From: Clostridiaceae bacterium HFYG-1003
GTDB lineage: Bacteria > Bacillota > Clostridia > Clostridiales > Clostridiaceae
Direction: 5' to 3'
Assembly: GCA_024579835.1 (NCBI GenBank)
Contig: CP102060.1
Location: 1,240,001-1,304,000 of the forward strand
Length of the DNA: 64,000 nt
Shown piece after piece: positions 54,422 to 63,495 of the stretch. The position numbers were made by a program, and so were the translations under genes. The notes under the pieces were generated by a model. That model ran no database searches. It was not told where the DNA came from and was given only the letters and a program-made list of their open reading frames with translations. Numbering within the stretch: position 1 is the first letter of the stretch; the number at the start of each line of letters is the position of its first letter.

Positions 54422-56778
54422 TTCACCTCGACGATGGTCACGCCCATGCCGCCTTCCCCGTATTCACCGGGGCGGCTCTTCTTGACATGAGGATGCTTGC
54501 GCAGAAGACCTGTGATTCGATTCTTGACCGCTCCGGTTCCCACGCCGTGAATGATGGTCACTTCATTCAAGCCGCCCAGCGCGGCTTCATCCAGGTACTG
54601 ATCCGTCCGGTAGGCCGCCTCTTCTGCGTCCAGGCCGCGCAAATCAATCGAGGATGCCACCTGTCTAAGGTTCAGATTAACCTGGCGGCGGGCCGCCTTG
54701 GCTTCTTTCTTCATTTCTTTCGTGATCTCCAGGTCCCGGACATTGGCTTTCATTTTCATGATGCCGGCCTGAACCATCAGATCGCCTTTCTCATCGGGCA
54801 GACTCAGGATCGATACGACCTGACCAAATCCCCGGTGCATAAATTCCGCGCCTGGCTTCAGCTGTTTTTTTACGTTGGAGCTGACTTCTCCCGACGTCTC
54901 TTCCCCGGTCTGATCGGATTCAATCAATTCCAGGGTATCCCGGAGCCGCTGCCGGTTCTTTTCCAGTTCCTGCCGGATATTTCCGGACATGCCCTGGGTT
55001 TCCAGTTTGCGAATGCTCTTTAATATTTCATCAGCTTCGTCTTTCACCTGACGCAGGATATTTCTGGCTTCACGGCGTGCTTCGTCCAGCTGCTGCTGCC
55101 GCTGGGTCTGAATGCCCTTGAGTTTTTCGTCCAGCTTTTGTTCCTTCTCCTCCAGTTCCCGCCGCAGAGCTTCGCTCTTTTGCGCATCGCGCCGGGCACT
55201 CAGGTTGGATCGCTGCAGATTTTCAATCAGATCCTCAAATTTCAGGGTATCCTCTGAAATCAGTTCCTTCGCTTTGTCGATGACCTCATCGGACAGGCCC
55301 AGCCGTTTGCTGATGAGAAATGCATTGGATTTTCCCGGGACTCCGATTAAGAGCCGGTAGGTCGGCTTCAATGAATTGACGTCAAATTCCACCGAGGCAT
55401 TTTCAACCCCTGATGTTCTCAGCGCATAGGCTTTGAGTTCTGAATAGTGTGTCGTGGCGATAACCCGGCAGCTGCGCTCCCGCAGCTCTTCCAGAATCGC
55501 CATAGCCAGGGCTGCTCCTTCGGTCGGGTCTGTTCCGGCTCCCAGTTCGTCGAACAGACACAGGCTGTCTTCGTCTGCCTTATTCATGATGCGGACGATA
55601 TTCGTCATATGACTGGAGAACGTCGACAGGCTCTGCTCAATGCTCTGCTCATCGCCGATGTCCGCATAGATTTCCCGAAAAAAGGAGACGTGGGAATGAT
55701 CATTCACCGGGATCAGGATCCCGGATAAGGCCATGGCGTGTAACAGGCCGACGGTTTTGAGCGTCACTGTTTTACCGCCCGTATTGGGTCCGGTGATGAC
55801 CAGACTGGTAAAATCAGCTCCCAGGTAGATCGTGGAAGGCACGACCTCTTTTGGCGCAATCAGGGGATGTCGGGCACTGATCAGATGAAATGTACCATCT
55901 TGCCGAATTTCCGGCTTCATCGCGTCAATGCGTGACGCGTACTTGGCCCGGGCAAAAATGCTGTCCAGCTCAAAAATGATGGCTGCATTGCGGGCAACCG
56001 CGCCATGATGATTCGTTACTTTTCCGGACAGTTCGCGCAGAATCCGGTCGACTTCGGCCTTTTCCTGCAGCATGAGTTCCTTGATTTCATTATTCAGATT
56101 GACCAGGCTCATTGGTTCGATATAGAGGGTCTGACCCGAAGCGCTCTGGTCATGAACCAGTCCGGGCACGCTGCCCTTATGTTCGGCTTTGACCGGAATG
56201 ACGTACCGGTCACCCCGTACGGTAAAGAGTGCTTCCTGCAGGTACTTTGAATTGGCGCGCACCAGACTTTGGATTTTATCCTTGACCGATGCTGATTTTT
56301 CTTTGATCGAACGGCGGATTGAATACAGTTTCTGTGAAGCGCGGTCCGCCACTTCGTCCTCGCCGATTATGGCATCGGCAATTTCCTCCTCCAGGGACTG
56401 CAGCGGCGTGATTCCGCTGGTCAGATCCCTCAGGCTGGCCGCATCATATTCTTCCGTTTTGATATAGCGTAAAAACAGTCGGCTGCTGCGGAGAATATTG
56501 CTGATCCGGAGCAGTCCGCCAGGATTAAGGACGCCGCCTTTTCCCGCCCGGCTGATGGCATCGCGCACATCGAACACGCCCTCAAAAGGCGCACTGCCCT
56601 TGATGGAAATCAGCCGCAGCGCTTCCTCGACTTCATTCAAAGCGCGCTGTGCCAGTTCAATGTTGTCAAATGGAGCCAGTGCTTCGATCAGGTCCTGACC
56701 TGCGGATGACACCGCGCTTTTTTTGATTTCTTCTTTGATTTTGTTTAATTCCAGTTTTTCCAGACTTTTTTGATTCAT
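54418..56778 (-). CDS. mutS2: MutS2 (ribosome-collision/recombination ATPase)
   Basis: A 786-residue MutS2/RqcU-type protein. ABC ATPase Walker A GPNTGGKTVTLKT, Walker B SLCLFDELGAGTDP, then a coiled region (about 510-640) and a C-terminal Smr nuclease-type domain (SIDLRGLDAEEA, TIIHGVGTGAVK). In Bacillus it acts on collided ribosomes; in other bacteria a recombination role is reported. It follows the U32 gene by 6 bases and overlaps the DUF523 gene. Confidence 0.96.
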   Translation of the reverse strand: MNQKSLEKLELNKIKEEIKKSAVSSAGQDLIEALAPFDNIELAQRALNEVEEALRLISIKGSAPFEGVFDVRDAISRAGKGGVLNPGGLLRISNILRSSRLFLRYIKTEEYDAASLRDLTSGITPLQSLEEEIADAIIGEDEVADRASQKLYSIRRSIKEKSASVKDKIQSLVRANSKYLQEALFTVRGDRYVIPVKAEHKGSVPGLVHDQSASGQTLYIEPMSLVNLNNEIKELMLQEKAEVDRILRELSGKVTNHHGAVARNAAIIFELDSIFARAKYASRIDAMKPEIRQDGTFHLISARHPLIAPKEVVPSTIYLGADFTSLVITGPNTGGKTVTLKTVGLLHAMALSGILIPVNDHSHVSFFREIYADIGDEQSIEQSLSTFSSHMTNIVRIMNKADEDSLCLFDELGAGTDPTEGAALAMAILEELRERSCRVIATTHYSELKAYALRTSGVENASVEFDVNSLKPTYRLLIGVPGKSNAFLISKRLGLSDEVIDKAKELISEDTLKFEDLIENLQRSNLSARRDAQKSEALRRELEEKEQKLDEKLKGIQTQRQQQLDEARREARNILRQVKDEADEILKSIRKLETQGMSGNIRQELEKNRQRLRDTLELIESDQTGEETSGEVSSNVKKQLKPGAEFMHRGFGQVVSILSLPDEKGDLMVQAGIMKMKANVRDLEITKEMKKEAKAARRQVNLNLRQVASSIDLRGLDAEEAAYRTDQYLDEAALGGLNEVTIIHGVGTGAVKNRITGLLRKHPHVKKSRPGEYGEGGMGVTIVEVK

Positions 56779-56784
56779 AAAATA

Positions 56785-59130
56785 TTACTCCACGCCACGC
56801 TTGTAGTGGCCTCGGGTATGGGCCGACAGAAAATAACTCTCCCCTTTCGTCAGGGCAAGCATCACTGCCTTGGCCTCCTCGTAGCTTTCAGTAGTCAGAT
56901 CGCAGCGGAAATGAGAAAAACCCTGACTTTTCAGGATCTTCTGCTGATCCAGGTTGTTCTTGGTCTTACAGTTGAGGATATAGCTGCGGCAGAAGCGATC
57001 CGTCAGGATCGGGAAACGTTCCCCTTTTCGGTCAGTCAGGGAAAAATTTATCGTCTGACATGGCACTGAACAGGCTGTTGTTCTGGTCCGTCCGCCGACC
57101 GTCGCGCCGATGGGACAATATTCTGAATGCATTAATTCAGTTCGTCCATACAGAACGACATAATGGTCCGATTTATCCTTCAAGCCGATCAGCTCGCTGT
57201 AATTGAGTTCTTCACTGGCTGTTACACCCTGAAGTTCCTCGAACAGGAGGCGGCCGTAAGAGTTGAGAAGGTTGAGCTTATAGTCACCCACCAGAGTAAG
57301 CGGCAGGTTTTTCAAATGCTCCATAACACCGTAATTATCCGTCAGGATGCCGCTTATAAGTTCCAGTCGGGTCAGGGACGCCATGACTGCCTCAAACTCT
57401 GATTTCAGGATCTCAGGAAGCTTGATCCAGTAAGGGATGCCTGCTTCATCCAGCGCTCTGGCATCCGAAAAATCAAGACTGCCTTCCTGCCGATGCCATA
57501 AATACAGAACTGGTGTTAGTTCTGTCCCCTGACCCTGGACTTCCCGGCAAGCCAGCAGCTGCTCCTTGCTGGTAATTACGACCAAATGAGGCGGCAGGCT
57601 GAAGAACCCGTTTGACCGGGCGTTTGCCCGCTGTGCAAAAAAGTCCTCCAGGTCTGCGCGGCTGACGCATGTCAGGTTTCGTCGGATCTGGAGCGAAATT
57701 TCCTCAAGGTCAGCCAGCAGCTGACGACGCAGCTCATTGACTGAGGAAATCCGAAGGAAGCCTGGCTCATACTCAAGATCTAACGTTTCCAGAATAAAAG
57801 GCGTTCCACCGGTTTTGGCGAGGTTTTCAGTCAGGCGTTCCCTGGATAATGATTGATTTTCGGAAGCTTCCACGACCTCACCGGTCACCTCGATGAAATG
57901 GGATCCATAGTCTGCGCGCAGCAGTAGCTTCTCGCCGGGGCGGAACACTGCCCGCAGACGGATGGGAAAGCTGACTGCGGTCTTCTGGCGCAGTTTGGCC
58001 TGGATGTCCTTCATCAGCGCCGCGTCATTGGTCTTCATGAGAAGATCCCCGTCACGGTAGTGTTTGGGATAGATCTCTACGGTATCGCCCGGGGCAGCAT
58101 CCCGGACTTCCTTTTCCCCCCGCTTCATTTTTGTTACGATAAAGCCCGAGTCGCCGCTGGCCAGACCATCACCCAGACTGAGCCCGGTCTGAAGCCGGAT
58201 CTGACCCTGCCGGACCCGCCCCAGAACGACCCCAGAATTGCGCGGGGAATGGAACGCCATCATATCCCGGCCGTCGTTTCCCAGGAGAAAGGCATGGTTA
58301 AACCCTTCCCGGTTGAACAGCTGGGTAATGCCGTCATGGTTCCAGGTCTGACCGGTCAATGCCCGGCGATACTGGGTGACTGTTTCATAGACATATTCCG
58401 GCCGCTTCATCCGACCTTCGATTTTCAAAGAGGACGTCCCGGTACGAACCAGGTCCTCGATCACATCCAACGTACTGAGATCCTTAGGGCTCATTAAATA
58501 GCCCTGAGCTCGGGTTTTCCCCTCCGCATCGGTCAGTTCGTATTCCATCCGGCAATTCTGGGCACAGCGTCCGCGATTGCCGGACCGACCGCCCAGCATG
58601 CTGGACATCAGACATTTTCCGGAGTAGCTGATGCACAGAGCGCCATGAATGAACACTTCCGTCTCATGATCTGCCGAAATTTCCCGGATTTCATCAAGTG
58701 TCAGCTCCCGGGCCAGAACCAGACGGGTCAATCCCTTGCCGGCCATCAGATCCGCCCCTTTTTTATTGTGGACCGTCATCTGAGTCGAAGCATGCAGTTC
58801 AATGGCTGGATGAAACTGACGCAGCAGTGCGATCAGTCCGGGATCCTGGATGATAATCGCGTCGACGCCCATATTCCATACCTTAACGGCATATTCATAG
58901 GCATCAAAAAGTTCGCTGTCTTTCAACAGCGTATTGATGGTGATATATAATTTGACACCCAGCCGGTGACACTGGCGGATCGACTCAGCCAGGTCCTCGT
59001 CGGTGAAATTTGTGGCGTAGGCACGGGCTGAAAAGCGCGGGCCGCCCAGATAGACGGCATCAGCTCCGGCTTTCAGCGCCGCGTCCAGCGCATCGCGGTC
59101 TCCCGCCGGACTCAATAATTCAGGATTCAT
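56785..59130 (-). CDS. U32-family peptidase-like protein (RlhA type) with DUF3656
   Basis: A 781-residue protein. The N-terminal TIM barrel (LLSPAGDRDALDAALKAGADAVYLGG, ELHASTQMTVHNKKG, FIHGALCISYSGKCLMSS) and cysteine motif GNRGRCAQNCR are those of peptidase U32. The middle holds a DUF3656-type region and the end a second Cys set (HSEYCPIGATVGG, TTACSVPC). E. coli RlhA, which hydroxylates C2501 of 23S rRNA, belongs to this group, so an RNA-modifying role is more likely than proteolysis. GAGG precedes the ATG. Confidence 0.88.
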   Translation of the reverse strand: MNPELLSPAGDRDALDAALKAGADAVYLGGPRFSARAYATNFTDEDLAESIRQCHRLGVKLYITINTLLKDSELFDAYEYAVKVWNMGVDAIIIQDPGLIALLRQFHPAIELHASTQMTVHNKKGADLMAGKGLTRLVLARELTLDEIREISADHETEVFIHGALCISYSGKCLMSSMLGGRSGNRGRCAQNCRMEYELTDAEGKTRAQGYLMSPKDLSTLDVIEDLVRTGTSSLKIEGRMKRPEYVYETVTQYRRALTGQTWNHDGITQLFNREGFNHAFLLGNDGRDMMAFHSPRNSGVVLGRVRQGQIRLQTGLSLGDGLASGDSGFIVTKMKRGEKEVRDAAPGDTVEIYPKHYRDGDLLMKTNDAALMKDIQAKLRQKTAVSFPIRLRAVFRPGEKLLLRADYGSHFIEVTGEVVEASENQSLSRERLTENLAKTGGTPFILETLDLEYEPGFLRISSVNELRRQLLADLEEISLQIRRNLTCVSRADLEDFFAQRANARSNGFFSLPPHLVVITSKEQLLACREVQGQGTELTPVLYLWHRQEGSLDFSDARALDEAGIPYWIKLPEILKSEFEAVMASLTRLELISGILTDNYGVMEHLKNLPLTLVGDYKLNLLNSYGRLLFEELQGVTASEELNYSELIGLKDKSDHYVVLYGRTELMHSEYCPIGATVGGRTRTTACSVPCQTINFSLTDRKGERFPILTDRFCRSYILNCKTKNNLDQQKILKSQGFSHFRCDLTTESYEEAKAVMLALTKGESYFLSAHTRGHYKRGVE

Positions 59131-59194
59131 CGCTATTGCCTCATTTCTTCATATGGAATAAGTATATCACGAATTGACGCACAAAAAGAACGAA

Positions 59195-59220
59195 ACAGGG
59201 GCCGTCATTACGTCCCCTGT
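59195..59220 (-). terminator. Terminator of the ZapA-like gene
   Basis: ACAGGGG and CCCCTGT pair, with inner CGT/ACG, and the minus strand continues TTTCGTTCTTTTTG. It is 47 bases past the zapA-like stop. Confidence 0.65.
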
Positions 59221-59266
59221 AGTTTTGGCTCATTCCCCGTCGATAAAACCAGCTCTCCCCTGACCG

Positions 59267-59842
59267 TTATTTGGTCGGACGGGGCGTGCCGTCTTTTTTG
59301 TCTTTCGACGGTGTGATCTGATTTTCAAACAGCTTGTTCTGCAGATCCAGCACCTTGTATTTGTAGGACTGAAGTTCAAATTTCAGTTCCTTGTTCAACT
59401 TGGACAACTGTTCATTGTCATCTCGGTATTCCTTCACGGATTCCTGCATCAGCGTCATTTCTGTCTGAAGTTTGCGGAATTCCTCGTCCTTTTCCTTCAG
59501 CCGTTCCGCTTCATGGTCAGAAGCCGCAGCCAGGGCCTGATCTTTTTCTGCCAGCTGGGTGGTCAAAAGGTCCGTCTGTCGGCGCAGATCTTCCTTCTCA
59601 GCCTCGACCTTCGCCTGAACCTCATCCCATGCCTCGATCCGTTCCATCAGCTTGAGTTTTTCATCAACCAGATTGCAGGAGGTCAGGATGGCTGCAGTGG
59701 ATGTATTCAGTTTACGGTTGGACTTCAGCATGGTGCCCAGAAGTTCATCGACAATGGTTCCGATACGCTGAAGATGTTCTTCTGATTCTTCTCCGACCAG
59801 ATTGTAATCCAATCCCTGGATATTCACCGTCACCTTGTTCAT
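59267..59842 (-). CDS. zapA: ZapA-like cell-division protein with coiled-coil extension
   Basis: A 191-residue protein. Residues 1-95 are ZapA: VTVNIQGLDYNLVGEESEEHLQRIGTIVDEL then a dimerising helix. ZapA promotes FtsZ bundling at the division ring. The rest, about 95-175, is a long heptad-type coiled coil (EKDEEFRKLQTEM, EQLSKLNKELKFELQSYK), roughly doubling the usual length. AGGAGGAGG precedes the ATG at 59842; the frame extends upstream without a site. Confidence 0.88.
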   Translation of the reverse strand: MNKVTVNIQGLDYNLVGEESEEHLQRIGTIVDELLGTMLKSNRKLNTSTAAILTSCNLVDEKLKLMERIEAWDEVQAKVEAEKEDLRRQTDLLTTQLAEKDQALAAASDHEAERLKEKDEEFRKLQTEMTLMQESVKEYRDDNEQLSKLNKELKFELQSYKYKVLDLQNKLFENQITPSKDKKDGTPRPTK

Positions 59843-60401
59843 CTCGTCTTCCTCCTCCTGATCGCTTCGAATCCGCGATCCCCGCAATTTGGCCGGGGTC
59901 GCTTTGCGTCCCGCTCGACGGGATCCGATTTTCATGTATCCTTATCATACTATACAGTACCTTTTGATTTCAATGAACTTCCTTAATTAATCAGCTGCAT
60001 TCCACAGCTGAAATTCAGGAAACTGACCGGTCTTTTTGCCTGTCCGCACCCAAGGATCAGGAATTAGCGAAATTTAAAGACCCCCTTCATCACTTCACCT
60101 TAATGATCCCTAAGCTTTCTCCACGAGCTGATTTGGTGATCCCAAAGCTCTCCCCGCGAGCTGATTTGGTGATTCCTAAGCTTTCTTCGGTGATTCGCCT
60201 TGTAAACCACAAAGGCTTCAATTATTCTAAAAGGAGTACCACATGGACTTCCGGTTTCTTTGAACTTCCACTCCCGGCCTAAATAACACCGTCTGATCTT
60301 ATTTGGATTTCCAAAGTGACGGATCTCTCCCCCAGGTCTTCCGCCTGCTGGGTGCAGGTATCTGAATTTCGACCGCAACACGCTTGAAAGGTAATTGATA
60401 T
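59843..60401. other. Divergent region with a 33-base tandem repeat
   Basis: About 560 bases between the ZapA-like gene and the membrane protein gene. A minus-strand open frame (60100-60441) covers it but overlaps the next gene and has no ribosome binding site. The repeat is listed separately. Confidence 0.45.
60104..60197. repeat. 33-base tandem repeat
   Basis: Two units beginning TGATCCC (60104, 60137) and a partial third starting TGATTCC (60170), each containing AGCT and GAGCTGATTTGG, repeat with a period of exactly 33. A shortened copy starts at 60191. Confidence 0.75.
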
Positions 60402-62084
60402 ATGCTACAAAAACTTGAACAGAAAAGAACGCCCTGGGCACTGCTCCTGATCCTTAGTTCCCTCGCACTGGCGGGATCCGGCTGGCTCTTTACCGATGAC
60501 ACCCTGATCCGTGGAGCTCTTCTGTTTTTGGGAACAGGCACCGTGATGGTTGCGCTGATCTATCGAATATTCGGTCTGGCCAAGGGGATCCGCTGGCTCC
60601 TCTACTGGGTTCTGCTGCTGCTTGGCATCGGGTTTTCGCTAGTGCTTGACTTAAATCACCTTCTTCCCACCTTTCTGGGTGACAGCAGTTCAACGACCAT
60701 CACCAATATCGTATTTATTCCACTGATGCTGTTTCTTCCCCCGGCTGCAGATCGATGGATTACCCACCAGTTAACCGGGGAGACGCCCATCGCGTTGGAA
60801 GAAATCCGAAGGAACCAGGAGGGCATGAAAACCCGCCCAATTTGCGGCGTTGATTATGAGACCCATCAAAAATATAAATCCATGACTTACACCGTGAACC
60901 AGCCGGGTAATCTGCTTGAGCTGACCGGCCCGGCTCGCATCCTGCGGATTTTCATCGCCAGTCTGACAATGCTTCTTTCTGTCGGTCTGATCATCTTCGG
61001 CGGAATTCGAACCGATTCACCGTTCCCGGGCCATGCCTATCAGGCAGTCTGGATCGTTGGCATCGGATTTTGCTTGCTTTTCAGCAGTATCTTCCTGCTC
61101 GATCAGGGTTATCTGAAAAGCCTGCTGATCCTGAGTTTATGTATTCTTCTGCTGGGTATCCTGTACGGGATCGTTGAGCTTCTGATTCGTACCTGGCAGA
61201 GTTCATTGCCTCTGTTTGTGATTATTGTTCTGCTGGCTGGCATTTTTTTCAGCTCCGTAGTTCTGCTTTTGCGTCAGTACAGTGTCCGGCGCCATGGATC
61301 ACTCATGCGCTTTGAGCAGAATGGCACCATTCATCGGGTGGATCCGTTTCTCCAGGATACCTTCCCGATCAAACACTACCAACGCCTCTGCCGGGTGACT
61401 TTGTCAGATCTGGAGTCAGCGGCTGATCCTGAACCGCTGCATCACCGCCTGGCTCTGTTCTCTAATAACCATGCCATTCTTCTGGCCGGCAGCCGGCAGG
61501 ATCCGGCCCAAAAAACACTTACTATCCTGCTCTACTGCAAAACAGAGGCGCAGGTCCATCAACTGCAACGTTGGCTGAAGCGAACTTTGTCGGGCAGCGT
61601 ACAGTTCCAGACCCTCGATGACACGGATTGGACCGCGTTCCATGAACTGATGCCATCCGATCGCACGAAGGTACGACTGATCAATGAAATGGTACTGTTC
61701 GACCTGAAGGAAGCCGGAGAGGATCTGACTGATCCCAAGCCCGTTATTTTCAGCGCAGCTTTTGCCGAACAGGAACCGGCGCTGGCCTTCTTACGTCACC
61801 TTCGATCCATTGCCTCGGAGCAGTCCTTTGATCAGGCAATCTATGTGGACAATACAGCCCACGTCAGGGATCATGGGTTAGCCGAAAAATTCAGCCATGC
61901 CATCGAAGTACAGAAGACCTTCCGAATCAGCAAGGCCTGGCTAGACATCGAAGCCCTGAAATTTCTCGAACTGGTCACTCCGGCCGGAGGAACCTTTGAA
62001 ACCCTTATTGTCGATGAAGTGCTCCATCCCGAGGATGATGATCACCCATTGACTGAACAGGCTCCTTCGCCACCTGAATCCTAA
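60402..62084 (+). CDS. Membrane protein of unknown function
   Basis: A 560-residue protein. Four hydrophobic segments lie in the first 115 residues and four more between about 185 and 295, separated by a cytoplasmic-looking loop. The C-terminal 260 residues are soluble and mixed alpha/beta (RFEQNGTIHRVDPFLQD, LTILLYCKTEAQVHQLQRWL), ending in an acidic, proline-containing tail. AAAGG lies about ten bases before the ATG. No family is recognised; two membrane bundles plus a soluble domain suggest a sensor or transporter-associated protein. Confidence 0.7.
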   Translation: MLQKLEQKRTPWALLLILSSLALAGSGWLFTDDTLIRGALLFLGTGTVMVALIYRIFGLAKGIRWLLYWVLLLLGIGFSLVLDLNHLLPTFLGDSSSTTITNIVFIPLMLFLPPAADRWITHQLTGETPIALEEIRRNQEGMKTRPICGVDYETHQKYKSMTYTVNQPGNLLELTGPARILRIFIASLTMLLSVGLIIFGGIRTDSPFPGHAYQAVWIVGIGFCLLFSSIFLLDQGYLKSLLILSLCILLLGILYGIVELLIRTWQSSLPLFVIIVLLAGIFFSSVVLLLRQYSVRRHGSLMRFEQNGTIHRVDPFLQDTFPIKHYQRLCRVTLSDLESAADPEPLHHRLALFSNNHAILLAGSRQDPAQKTLTILLYCKTEAQVHQLQRWLKRTLSGSVQFQTLDDTDWTAFHELMPSDRTKVRLINEMVLFDLKEAGEDLTDPKPVIFSAAFAEQEPALAFLRHLRSIASEQSFDQAIYVDNTAHVRDHGLAEKFSHAIEVQKTFRISKAWLDIEALKFLELVTPAGGTFETLIVDEVLHPEDDDHPLTEQAPSPPES

Positions 62085-62296
62085 GACATCAACCATAAGC
62101 AGCCCCTGGTTTTTGAGGTTTATGTTTCCCGGTTTGTCATTTCCTCGCTTTCGGCTCGTAAACCCACATAAATGCTGTTACGATTCATTATCACCTCGCT
62201 CTGAGCGATAACGACTTATTGGGAGCACATTCTTTATAAAACCGCAAGAATTCGCATTCCCAAGACAAAGATTGTTAGTTGAATGAAACAAAGATT

Positions 62297-62342
62297 AAGC
62301 ATCAATCGTTTGATTAATATCCAGTCAAGTCGTTTGATGCTT
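62297..62342. other. Inverted repeat beside the candidate RNA
   Basis: AAGCATCAA (62297-62305) and TTGATGCTT (62334-62342) form a nine-base stem with a 28-base loop. It may end plus-strand transcripts from the membrane protein gene, whose stop is about 210 bases away. Confidence 0.35.
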
Positions 62343-62344
62343 GT

Positions 62345-62560
62345 TATGTTTCAAAGAAAAAAAGTCTCGCACGTCGATCCGTCGCATGTGCCTGAAAATC
62401 CTGGCAGCGTATTAGCTCGACCCGGTCTTCCCAAGGGATGCTAGTCTCGAGTTGGGAACTCTCCTCTCTCGGTGTACTGGCGGTGACATGCCGTTTCACA
62501 CTCTCTGACGACTGCAGTTCCCTAGCCAAACCCAGCAAAAATTTATATTGAAAGTGCCCC
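62345..62560 (-). ncRNA. Candidate structured non-coding RNA with terminator
   Basis: On the minus strand this stretch folds into several local helices: GGGAACT (62522-62516) with AGTTCCC (62460-62454) enclosing GTGT/ACAC and CGG/CCG helices; CTCGA (62451-62447) with TCGAG (62420-62416); then GCACAT (62391-62386) with GTGC/ACGTGC (62374-62369), followed by a seven-T run like an intrinsic terminator. It is GC-richer than its flanks and has no credible coding frame. Its size of about 200 bases and clostridial setting would suit a class such as the raiA motif, but I cannot confirm any class. Confidence 0.4.
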
Positions 62561-62613
62561 AGGCATGTGGTTTCATCACGAAGAAACTGAATAAGTCAGT
62601 TTTTCCCTTATTT

Positions 62614-63495
62614 TCATTTTCCGCAGCATTTTTTATATTTCTTACCGCTTCCGCATGGGCAGGGATCATTTCGCCCAATTTTTACATTAGGCAGCGCTTC
62701 TTCTTTTTCTTTCGAGGCTGATTTCTTAATTATTTCTTTTGAAGCACGCTTAACCTCATTGTATCTACTCCGTAAAGCCTTAATGACCTCTGGCTTATTC
62801 CCCTTTAGGAATGAAATGATCTCAGAAATCTGATTTTGTTCATTATTATTATACTCAACATTATATTTGAAATTTTTTAAATTCATTCTGACAGCAAACT
62901 CTGGCTCCTGTGTTTGCTTAGATAAATTAATTTTATAGAATGACAGCACGACCTCATTGCATAGACATTTTGGATTTGAACAATACTGGTCATCAAAAGT
63001 CCACTTCTCCGTTTCATTCCATGCAAATTTAAAATTATCATAGTCTAAACCGCCAAAAATCTCAGCGTATGTTACCATATCTCCATCCAGGATCATCTTT
63101 ATCGTATTGCCAGAAATGTAATCTAAATAATTCTTTTTTCCATATTCTTTAGCTCGCACATAATGTGACAGCAACTTGGACTTCAGTTGGTCAATGTCAG
63201 CTTCAAATTCCTGAATCATTTGTTCAGCTTTTATCGTTTTGTTGAGAATTGTCTTCCCAGTAACTTTCCAGGTACTCATGTCCAACCTTAATAAAAACAA
63301 CTCATTAATGGGCTTTCCTTCGTCAGACATTTCAAAAAATCGGAGAACCACATCCGTACAACTGCAGCCAGGATTCACGCAGTATTCCTCTTGAACTGTA
63401 ATTATGGGGCTATATTCGGCGAATTTAATGGAAATAAAATCATCCTTTTCCCCGTCGTTTAATAGTCTGGAAAATGGGATTAGACTTTCAGGCAT
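62614..63495 (-). CDS. SEC-C motif protein with duplicated Cys module
   Basis: A 293-residue protein ending in a SEC-C zinc motif ([20 protein letters not shown]). Two copies of C-x4-C-x-C precede it: CVNPGCSC (C39, C44, C46) and CSNPKCLC (C172, C177, C179), each followed by a strand ([18 protein letters not shown]), so the body is an internal duplication. Coding sequence is clearly more AT-rich than neighbouring genes, which suggests recent acquisition. SEC-C motifs occur in SecA and in many accessory proteins; no function is known here. Confidence 0.8.
   Translation of the reverse strand: MPESLIPFSRLLNDGEKDDFISIKFAEYSPIITVQEEYCVNPGCSCTDVVLRFFEMSDEGKPINELFLLRLDMSTWKVTGKTILNKTIKAEQMIQEFEADIDQLKSKLLSHYVRAKEYGKKNYLDYISGNTIKMILDGDMVTYAEIFGGLDYDNFKFAWNETEKWTFDDQYCSNPKCLCNEVVLSFYKINLSKQTQEPEFAVRMNLKNFKYNVEYNNNEQNQISEIISFLKGNKPEVIKALRSRYNEVKRASKEIIKKSASKEKEEALPNVKIGRNDPCPCGSGKKYKKCCGK

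Noticed and set aside
60104-60197. CRISPR array
   Set aside because: The units are contiguous with no unique spacers, and no cas genes are in the window.
60100-60441. 113-codon minus-strand gene over the 33-base repeat
   Set aside because: It overlaps the start of the membrane protein gene on the other strand and has no start signal; kept only as a repeat finding.
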